Below, in pieces: positions 13,608 to 27,689 of a stretch of DNA of 33,376 nt. Both the position numbers and the translations under genes were made by a program. The DNA is from Chrysomallon squamiferum (Eukaryota; Mollusca; Gastropoda; Neomphalida; Peltospiridae). The notes under the pieces are model-generated. The model searched no databases. It saw only the letters and a list, made by a program, of their open reading frames with translations, and was not told the DNA's origin. Where the stretch lies: contig CM022675.1 in assembly GCA_012295275.1 (NCBI GenBank), forward strand, positions 5,348,203 to 5,381,578, written 5' to 3'. Each line of letters begins with the position of its first letter. Within the stretch, counting starts at the first letter, position 1.

Positions 13608-13650
<43 letters not shown>
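13491..13650. repeat. (TA)n / (ATCT)n microsatellite of last array unit
   Basis: TA and ATCT tracts at the standard slot of the array unit, followed by the usual ATT run and the CAACAACAGGAACAAGACACC segment. Confidence 0.88.
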
Positions 13651-13939
13651 TATTATTTTATTATTATTATTATTATTTTTGTAATCTTTGCAACAACAGG
13701 AACAAGACACCATCACCCCAAGAAGAACAAAACGTAAAAAGCAGTCAAAATGAAAAACAAAATAAAATTAAATTAAATTAAATTAAATAAATAAATACTA
13801 CTACTATTACTAATACTAATATTACTAAATCAACTAATAATAGTGTTTTAGATTCTAGCTTTCACTTTACAAAATCCGATCGAATGATACTGAAAACAAT
13901 TTTATAATTATGGAAAACATTTCTTCAGGAATCCGGATT

Positions 13940-14560
13940 CACCAGGGCGTTACGTTTCATCCTGTTTGTTTATTCACATTTGATCAAAACTGCTTAATAC
14001 TGCATGAAGATATTTAAACTTTTCAATTCATTACTGTCGAGACAAGCTGCTCCATTGATGTGAATACATCTACAGAAACAAAACAATGAAACGGCTTTGA
14101 TATGACAAAAGTCTGACTGCTGCTTGATATTATTTTTATACTAAGAAAGCAACAAAGATTTAATTACGATATAAGATATAGTGATCATGGTTTCACTGCA
14201 CTGATGATAATCTGTGTACAACGTATTGTGTACAATTCTAAACAAGATCTATTTAATATTTAATTGCGTGTGTATGACTGACGACTTCTACTGCTGTGTT
14301 TGTTCTGTCATAAAATGATTCCATTTCACTGACTGACTTCTATATCAATTGAATTTATTCATCCATCCATTCATTCATTAGTCCTTTATCAGTGTATTTG
14401 TTTTCGATCTATCGATATTTACTTATCTATACATTTTCTGTTTACGTAGATACTTATATATTTAGCGACACTCGTATCTACCTTTCTATTGATCCATTAA
14501 TCCGTCCATCCATGCATCTGTCCATGTGCCTTTGTATCTCTCTATTTATGCATATATCTC
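13940..14560 (+). repeat. Left arm of an inverted repeat (array edge and flank)
   Basis: The last array anchor plus about 450 bp of unique flank. This stretch is found again in inverse orientation at about 19,890-20,550. Shared blocks in the same order include the anchor, CATTGATGTGAATACATC, TGACTTCTACTGCTG versus its inverted counterpart, the CATCCATCCATTCATTCATTAG run and TCGATATTTACTTATCTAT. By eye the arms differ at perhaps one base in five, so the duplication is older than the array expansion. Confidence 0.8.
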
Positions 14561-14680
14561 TCTATCCATCTATCTATCAGCTTACTTATGTACCTATCTG
14601 TATTGCCAGTCTGTGAAATTGTCCCCTCTGTGTCTTTGTATACATACACATATTCATATAGATATTTATATACATACTTA
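14350..14680. repeat. Degenerate tetranucleotide (ATCC/ATCT/ATTC) region
   Basis: Mixed CATCCATT, TATCTATC and similar motifs. It is AT-rich with no exon recognised; short open frames here are repeat artefacts. Confidence 0.7.
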
Positions 14681-14692
14681 CATATATACATA

Positions 14693-15005
14693 AAATAATT
14701 TATCGAAATACATTTAGTTAATTTAATTACTGTTTTTAAAAAAGACATAAAAAAACCCCCTAGTATTTCAGGCAAAAAGAAATAACTGGTTACTGCCTTA
14801 AGATATCACCTTTGTTTTGGTCAAGATAAATAGCTAACGCAGCTTGGTAAAGCCTGCCTGCACTTGGTATTTCAACCTTCGCAGATACCCTCGTGCCCAT
14901 ATATATATGCAGCATATATTCCGCAATAAATGAAAATCTAAAATGACTGTCAGATAAATAAACAGACAGATCGATAGATATATAAATATATAGATATATC
15001 TAGAT
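14693..15005 (+). repeat. Direct duplicate, upstream copy
   Basis: This is paralogous in direct orientation to 16,942-17,245. Shared blocks include AATAATTTATCGAAATA, AAGAAATAACTGGTTACTGC, GGTAAAGCCT, CTTCGCAG and GAAAATCTAAAATGAC. The downstream copy lies just before the first exon of the FReD gene; this copy lies just before a lone internal FReD exon. Confidence 0.75.
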
Positions 15006-15086
15006 ACAGTATATAAATTCACGTGTATTTATATTCAAAGAAAAATGATACCTCAATATAGAGTCTTAGAATGTCATTATTTTTCT

Positions 15087-15128
15087 ACTTCTTTTTTCTT
15101 CTTCTTCTTCTTCTTCTTCTTCTTATTG

Positions 15129-15194
<66 letters not shown>

Positions 15195-15195
15195 G
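15087..15195. repeat. (TTC)n and (ATT)n pyrimidine-rich tract
   Basis: TTC repeat followed by an ATT run, ending in GCTCTTCTTCAG, which forms the splice acceptor of the following exon. Confidence 0.88.
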
Positions 15196-15206
15196 CTCTT
15201 CTTCAG

Positions 15207-15371
15207 GAAACGAGAACATCTACAAGATAACAAGTAAACAGGAATACGAGCTACGTGTTGATCTAGAAGACTTTGAAGGAAACAAACGTTACGCGATGTA
15301 CTCGACATTTTCACTGGGTAGTGAGGCGGAGAACTACACTCTACACATTGGATCTTACAGCGGAAACGCAG
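15207..15371 (+). pseudogene. Orphan FReD internal exon (exon 5 copy)
   Basis: Seen: a 165-bp exon with acceptor CTTCTTCAG|GAAACG and donor AACGCAG|GTTGG, phase 1 at both ends and open throughout. It encodes the central FReD segment (YKITSKQEYELRVDLEDF then EGNKRYAMYSTF...YSGNA). It has the same length and splice sites as exon 5 of the downstream gene (23,162-23,326), with five base differences, four of which change the protein (K/N, L/Q, K/E, V/E). No plus-strand exon 4 or exon 6 partner is seen nearby: the next + strand exon is a first exon at 17,554. It is likely an orphan left by duplication, but the intact splice sites leave open use as an alternative exon of the gene whose end is at 1-51 only if the order has been rearranged. 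Confidence 0.85.
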
Positions 15372-16004
15372 GTTGGTATGGCATCAGTAAATAGAAACAA
15401 TATAAAGATAGTCATTTATTATAATAGGCTGATCATACAAAGTAATATCTATTTTACAATTTAGTGTATATGTTACAGAGAAAATCTGTTATTCCGATCT
15501 CAAATGAGCCAGTATATTACATTGTTCTTTCTGTGAGGTACTTAATTTATTAAACCTTATTATTGTCTCATATCAGTGTTAGCTATAACAACAAGTTAAA
15601 ACAGATTGAATGATTAACTCAGTGATAATGATATAGGTGTAGCTTGTTATCTATCTATCTGTATATATATATATATGTATATGTTTCTGTATCTGTGTCT
15701 GTATGGAGGTATGTCTGTGTAAGAATGTGTCCCTCTCTGTCTATGTCTATGTTCCTATGTGTGTCTGTGTATGTTTGAATAGGTTTGGTGTCTGAGTATA
15801 TATCTGTATATATATATATATATATTTCTATGTCAATTTGTTTATTTGTACGTACGTCTGTCGTATGTGTATCCGTGTGGCTTGGATTATAACTGGGTTT
15901 CTGTGTTAATGCATTTATACATTTGTGTGTTGGGTCGTATATATAAATGTGTGTGTATGTCTGTATGTTCGCGATAGTACTTTAAGTCGTTAGATAAGTT
16001 CATT
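15372..16004. other. Intron-5-like sequence and simple repeats
   Basis: It begins with GTTGGTATGG as in intron 5 of the main gene. About 200 bp with no counterpart there follows (15,382-15,585), and then the shared AAGTTAAAACAGATTGAATGA. The remainder is TATCTG/TGTGTCTGT-rich low complexity. No coding segment is recognised. Confidence 0.55.
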
Positions 16005-16153
16005 ACATTATGGATAGTTTTCAATTCATTTCCATTTCTTTGGACAGTTATATATAATTATTATAATTACATTAATTACAGAAAATATAAATTTACACAT
16101 TTATTAAATCTTTATTTTATTCAGGACAAGGCGATTCTTGTTTTTTTTATTTA

Positions 16154-16211
<58 letters not shown>

Positions 16212-16500
16212 GTAATCTTTACAATAACAGGAAAAAGACAACAACAAACCCAACAATAACAAAAACTAAAAAACATTCAAAAGAGGGAACAATGATATTA
16301 GGTTATTCTCAATTTACTTAAATAAATAAAATAAATTAAAATAAAAATAAAATAAAATAAAATAAAATAAAATAAAATAAAATAAAATAAAAATAAACTA
16401 CTACTACTACTAATAATAATAATGCTACTAATATTACAAAAACTAATATTTTAGATTCTACCTTTCAGTTTACAAAATCCGATGTCATTTTAGAATGTCT
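16005..16500 (+). repeat. Diverged single copy of array-unit middle segment
   Basis: It aligns by eye with the array unit from the GATAATTTTCGATTCATTTCC-like segment (here GATAGTTTTCAATTCATTTCC in sense) through TTTATTTTATTCAGGACAAG, an ATT run, AATAACAGGAAAAAGACAAC and TTTAGATTCTACCTTTCAG. It ends near the TACAAAATCCGATG motif. The anchor and minisatellite are absent. This is an older, unamplified relative located within the FReD gene region. Confidence 0.75.
16318..16394. repeat. (AAAAT)n microsatellite
   Basis: Pentanucleotide AAAAT run inside the diverged array-unit copy. The array units carry short AAATTAAATT versions at this site. Confidence 0.85.
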
Positions 16501-16941
16501 GTTTATTTGATCTTTTCAGATGTAAAAACAAAACTCTTTGTAACTTAGTTATTCTTCTACAACAATAATTTCAAACTGAGTACAAGAGACTTCTGTATAT
16601 AATAGACTATTGAACACCAGAGATTAGAGATCTTTGTTATTGTTGTTTTTATTTATTTATTATTAATATTTTTAAAATTTCAGTTAAATAGCCAGAAGGA
16701 GAAATGAAAAATAAAGCAAAGAAAAATGAAATATTGAAATTGTAAATTCTGCTGTGCTATAGTATAGGTTTTGTAACACTATTGGAAGAGTTCTGCCCTT
16801 AATGATGGAGAAAATGTCTGAGCGAGGGACTCATTGGAACGGAAAAGTATTTACATCGATAAAATACTTCCTATTTAGAAATATATATCATATATGTGTG
16901 TGTGTTTGTGTGTGTGTATGTGTGTGTTTGTGTGTGTGTTG
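16501..16941. other. Intergenic AT-rich DNA, no feature seen
   Basis: Unique AT-rich sequence with a GT-rich microsatellite at about 16,893-16,940. No exon, repeat homology or RNA gene recognised. Confidence 0.5.
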
Positions 16942-17245
16942 CAAATAATTTATCGAAATATATATAGTTAATTTCTTTGCTTTTAAAAATTATTTAGAAT
17001 TGCAAGTTAAAAGAAATAACTGGTTACTGCCTTTATTTTGGTCAAGTTGAATATCTCGGTAAAGCCTCGCTGCATTTGACATTCTAATCTTCGCAGGACA
17101 ATAATTTTAGACAGTAACTAGTTACCGCCCTGCACACAAATATAAAACATCTATTCCTCCATAAAGGAAAATCTAAAATGACAGTCATATAATATAAACA
17201 GAAAGAGAGACAAACAGATCGGCAGATGTGTAAATATATCGATAC
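16942..17245 (+). repeat. Direct duplicate, downstream copy
   Basis: Paralogue of 14,693-15,005 in the same orientation, located about 300 bp upstream of the FReD start codon. It may include distal promoter sequence, so the upstream copy would be a promoter duplicate now lacking its first exon. Confidence 0.7.
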
Positions 17246-17403
17246 ACACAGATGCTGCACATCAATACATAATAGTAAACTAGACACTTAGCGATCGTTA
17301 TGTTAATTCACTGCGTCTGTATGAATCTTTAATTCTTCACCAATCAAAAGAGACAAAATAGCCAATAAGCAACAAGATGAACAAACGCCTGTTTCAGAAG
17401 TTT

Positions 17404-17410
17404 TATAAGA
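17404..17410 (+). promoter_or_regulatory. Candidate TATA box of main FReD gene
   Basis: TATAAGA in TTTTATAAGAAACCAG, about 150 bp upstream of the ATG at 17,554. It is the only TATA-like motif in less repetitive sequence near the first exon. Position is plausible, with no direct evidence of initiation. Confidence 0.25.
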
Positions 17411-17553
17411 AACCAGTGAACTACGAATAATTAGTCTGAACTCAGAAATCAACGGTGCAACGAAGGTAACGGAATGAACGTAATATTTGAACCATAAACA
17501 AGAAAACTGGATTTATTTTATTTCTTATTTTAAGATTCTTTCAAAGATTAAAA

Positions 17554-23941
<6,388 letters not shown>

Positions 23942-24155
23942 AGATATACCATGTGTTTGTTAAATGAGGTTGATTTTGTTTTTGAAAACATTTTGTTGCC
24001 TGTTATTAACGTTTACTAGAATTATTACATATTGTTATTATTCCTTAGAGATGAATAGACTAGTTCTCTGTTCAGTATTTTGTATAGATTTATGATCTTT
24101 TATTTAAGAGGCCTTGGTGAGGTAAATGAGTTTTAGATTTTTTCGAAATTGCAAG
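23942..24155 (+). other. 3' UTR of main FReD gene
   Basis: AT-rich sequence between the stop and a clear AATAAA. It diverges soon after the stop from the 3' UTRs at 52-342 and 26,230-26,501. Confidence 0.5.
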
Positions 24156-24161
24156 AATAAA
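24156..24161 (+). promoter_or_regulatory. Polyadenylation signal AATAAA (main FReD gene)
   Basis: AATAAA in AAGAATAAAATTCAC, 215 bp after the stop. It is the first canonical signal downstream. Confidence 0.5.
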
Positions 24162-25237
24162 ATTCACTTATTGAGAATTACATCGTTTCACTTTTTATAT
24201 GATATTTATTTATTTATTTAGTTAATGTTTTAAAATTCCGTGTTTGTTAGTTTTACATTTAAAGCAATATTGTCGTTGTTAATATTACGTGTGACAAATA
24301 GTATATCAATTTAAGATAATAATAATACTAATCTGTTATACAATATTGTTGTTCTTGTTGTTTTGTTTTGTTTTGTTTCTTGTTGTTGTTGTTGTTTTGT
24401 TTGTTTTTGTTTTGTTGTTGTTTTTTTTTCGTCTGGAGAATACAAGTTTAAAAGCTTTGAAAACATATTTCACATTTTAATATCATTAATATCCTGTTTT
24501 TCTCACGTACATCTGGTCTAATAAAATTCTTTAAACTATTTATTCTTTAGTTGTTATTTGACTAATTTGGTTCATCTTTCATCGCTCATAACAAAGCAGG
24601 AAAGGAACGTTATACTGTCACAAAACATCTGAATGCCGCCATTTTATTCTTTCGTAACCCGAGTCTTGAGGTCATTACGTACGTGGTGAACTTAAGTTTT
24701 TACTTATTTATGAGCTACTTCTATCAGATAACTAAGACAAATACTAATAGTTACATTTTTCTTTTTCTTTTTTTTCAAATGTACTCGTTTCTTGTAAGTT
24801 AATTAAGATTGGATGAGGGAGAAACATTAATTAAATTAAAAGCAAATAAATAAAAATTAAAAATAAAACAAATATTTGAACATTATAAAGAGAAACAACT
24901 GAAAAATATACAATTTCTTTATAATCATTATGCAATGCTGATGATTATGATGAAGCTGATAATAATGATGCTGTTTTGACTATAACGATAATAATGGAGT
25001 CGATGATTATGATCGAAAAGATGCAAACAAATATCACGGCTGTAGTTAAGGTGATGATGATGATGATATTGGTGATCGTAATGACGACGCAAAGGATTAT
25101 GACGATCACAGTTAACAGTGGTCTTGAAGTTGGTGTCAACAAAGGTGTTGTGGTAGTTAATACTGTATTAAGAAATTAAAATAAAGCATTGACACACAAT
25201 ATTTCATTAACAAAATACGTTAGCACATAAAACATGT
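24162..25237. other. Intergenic DNA, low complexity
   Basis: TTG/TTTTG-rich tract at about 24,346-24,430 and GAT/ATG-rich cryptic repeat at about 24,935-25,150. Open frames over the latter (Met/Ile/Val-rich) are compositional. No gene recognised. Confidence 0.55.
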
Positions 25238-25238
25238 A

Positions 25239-25302
<64 letters not shown>

Positions 25303-25322
25303 ATTATTATTATTATTATTAT
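25238..25322. repeat. (AAT)n followed by (ATT)n, inverted pair
   Basis: An AAT run switches into an ATT run at AATATTATTAATTATT, so the two halves are complementary and could fold into a hairpin. Confidence 0.85.
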
Positions 25323-25790
25323 AAAATATCAAATAGATTCCAAAGAATTTTGTTTTGCTTTAAATCAATCGTTTTATTATTAAATGGAGTCAAAAATTAT
25401 TATTATTCATAACAAAGACACAGTTTTAATCAAACTTGCCTGATAGATAATTCCCAGTACAAAACATTATAGTGCGAGAATTCACTCGCAGAAATAAAAA
25501 AATTATTAAACAACAAATTGATCTGAATCCCTGGTTATTTCGCTGAAATCAATAAAAACATAAGTGACTTCCCTTAGTAAACTCTTCAGCCTGAAGTCTG
25601 AATTGTTCTGTGACACGAAGAGTCAGATAAAACATTTCATGTTCTATAAAAAGAAGATGTTAATAGCTTTATTAAAAGTAAATGTACACAGAGAGACATC
25701 AAGTGATAACAACAGAAGAAAAAGAAAGGTTTTATATGAACGTGTTTCAAACAGTATTGATATACAGCGTGGTTACGCACGGAATCTTCC
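25323..25790. other. Intergenic DNA, no gene recognised
   Basis: A 90-codon open frame (25,564-25,836, +) of ordinary composition lies here, but its 3' part runs into satellite and it has no recognisable domain. Treated as non-coding. Confidence 0.4.
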
Positions 25791-25799
25791 TTTAGAAAA

Positions 25800-26215
25800 G
25801 AGCCTGATGAACTGTTCCGGCGGAATGTTCCATTAGAACGAAGTTTGACGAACTGTTCCCACATGGAATGATCCATTAAAACAAATGTTCATGAAATATT
25901 CCCACATGGAATGTTCCATTAGAACGAAGTTTGACGAACTGTTCCCACATGGAATGATCCATTAAAACAAATGTTTATGAAATATTCCCACATGGAATGT
26001 TCCATTAGAACGAAGTTGGACGAACTTTTCCAACATGGAATGTTCCGTTACAACAAAGTTTGACGATCCTGTTCCGACATGGAATATTCCATAAGAACAA
26101 AGCTTGATTAACTGTTCCGAATTGGAATGTTCCATGGAAAGTTTTATGAAATATTCCTTTACAACAAAAAGTTTGATGAACTCTTCCTTCAAGACACAGC
26201 TTCATGAACTGATCT
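25800..26215. repeat. 43-bp satellite arranged as an 86-bp dimer
   Basis: Alternating variants TTGACGAACTGTTCCCACAT and TCATGAAATATTCCCACAT, each followed by GGAATG(T/A)TCCATTA. ACAAATGTT(C/T)ATGAAAT recurs at 25,881 and 25,967, 86 bp apart. Copies become more diverged towards 26,215. Most copies contain GGAATGTTCC or GGAATATTCC, a GAAnnTTC inverted pair. Confidence 0.88.
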
Positions 26216-26220
26216 TTATT
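26215..26220 (-). promoter_or_regulatory. Polyadenylation signal AATAAA (minus-strand FReD exon)
   Basis: TTTATT on the plus strand, read as AATAAA on the minus strand about 285 bp after the TAA of the inverted terminal exon. It lies just past the block shared with 52-342. Confidence 0.45.
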
Positions 26221-26501
26221 TTAGAACATGGAAAAACAATAGCTCACTGAAAATTAATCCCTCTGAGGAAAAAATAAGAAAAAATAAATAAAGAAACGAA
26301 CACACTTGTAAATAAACAAAATACTAAATAACCAATTAAAAACAAATACAATTTTAAAGTAATTAAATAAACATCTTAATATTGCCGAGAGATATTAAAA
26401 CTTATACAAGACTCAAATGAAGAAGCTGAACTTTAATTTCAAAACTAAACTAATCTTAACTTCAGTACTAAACTGGCCTTATTTCCCAGACAAAAATGGT
26501 C
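26221..26501 (-). other. 3' UTR of inverted FReD terminal exon
   Basis: Reverse complement is paralogous to 52-342 over most of its length. AAGATGTTTATTTAATTACTT and AGAGGGATTAATTTTC are shared landmarks. Confidence 0.6.
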
Positions 26502-26761
26502 TTATTTCCCAGAAAAAAGTGGTCTTATTTTCATCTCGGTTCTCTTCAACGAGTAGAACTGGCCTCTCCACGGACTCCAAGTAACTCCTTTGGCGTATAC
26601 CTTAGTAAGGCCTCCCAGGTACAAGCCGTTCAGATTTGAACTGTGACAGCACGTATACCACCACGCTCCGTAATAGAGTTCGGCACAGTTTAAATAACAC
26701 GTATCCTGATCCTTATCCTTAGTTGTAAAAGAATTACCACTGTGCCCGGCAAGTGAGTCAC
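26502..26761 (-). CDS. FReD terminal exon, intact, orphan on minus strand
   Basis: Seen on the minus strand: acceptor GTTCCGAAG|GTGACTC, 260 bp, phase 1, stop TAA at 26,504-26,502. It encodes GDSLAGHSGNSFTTKDKDQD, then NCAELYYGAWWYTCCHSSN, LNGLYLGGLTKVYAKGV and a TEMKIRPLFSGK end. The calcium-site Asp residues (KDKDQD) and the NCA...CH cysteines are kept; there is an extra Cys (TCCH) and one in TCYLNC. No exon 5 is found upstream on this strand within the window (26,762 to 33,376), so its gene is either split by the satellite and gap to the right or has lost its upstream exons. Confidence 0.85.
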
Positions 26762-26789
26762 CTTCGGAACGGGAAAAAATATAAATGTA

Positions 26790-27365
<576 letters not shown>

Positions 27366-27482
27366 ATATACACAAAGGTCTCGATACATACTATAAGAGA
27401 AGGCGGTTCCACGATACAGACAGATAAATAGATATACACATCACGTTTAGCTTACGACGAGTTCGCTCGCCATTCGTCAGAA

Positions 27483-27689
27483 ATGGCAGCAACACCCGCC
27501 ACCTGTTTATTTAGACTGGCTGTCAAGCCATTGTTTTACACTTTTGGTGTCAGACGTTCTCGTATCTTGTTCTTAAACAAAATAGATGTAAGCGACGACT
27601 GTCACATTTACAAATTACCCCCTGCGGCGTTTCATCTGAAATTTGCTGCTAATTCACGATGCCTGCGTAATCAGTGTATGACTGTGTAA
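27483..27689 (+). CDS. Hypothetical 68-residue ORF running into satellite
   Basis: Opens MAATPATCLFRLAVKPLFY in a short stretch with more G+C than its surroundings, and ends inside the first copies of the 19-bp satellite (CLRNQCMTV). There is no recognisable domain and no good splice context checked by homology. It could be a 5' exon fragment, part of a mobile element, or chance. Its stop codon is supplied by the satellite unit (TGTGTAA). Confidence 0.15.
   Translation: MAATPATCLFRLAVKPLFYTFGVRRSRILFLNKIDVSDDCHIYKLPPAAFHLKFAANSRCLRNQCMTV

Larger units (their letters stand above)
1031..14110. repeat. Tandem array of about 1.5-1.7 kb complex units
   Basis: A conserved anchor (GGGCGTTACGTTTCATCC) recurs near 2,647, 4,259, 5,939, 7,466, 9,019, 10,608, 12,227 and 13,946, giving spacings of roughly 1,530-1,720 bp. 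After each anchor comes a spacer, a block of 57-bp repeats (absent after the last anchor), a (AAT)n tract, a conserved segment around GAATTCGCTGGTGCATGTAA, a segment ending TTTATTTTATTCAG|GATAAGGCGG, AT/ATCT microsatellite, and a segment around CAACAACAGGAACAAGACACC. Units are near-identical outside microsatellites, so amplification or homogenisation is recent. The first unit is partial and more diverged. The array ends at about 14,110, where the minisatellite should begin but is replaced by unique flank. Confidence 0.93.

Noticed and set aside
14392-14616. 74-residue Tyr/Leu/Ser-rich ORF
   Set aside because: Made of ATCT/ATCC tetranucleotide repeat, and disrupted in the inverted copy.
15045-15394. 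ORFs that start before the orphan FReD exon and read through its acceptor
   Set aside because: The N-terminal part is TTC/ATT repeat; the real exon is bounded by CTTCAG at 15,206 and GT at 15,372.
24976-25179. 67-residue plus-strand ORF (Met/Ile/Val-rich)
   Set aside because: It lies in a GAT/ATG cryptic repeat and shows no domain or splice context.
25564-25836. 90-residue plus-strand ORF
   Set aside because: Its end is in the 43-bp satellite and no motif is recognised; it cannot be supported as a gene.
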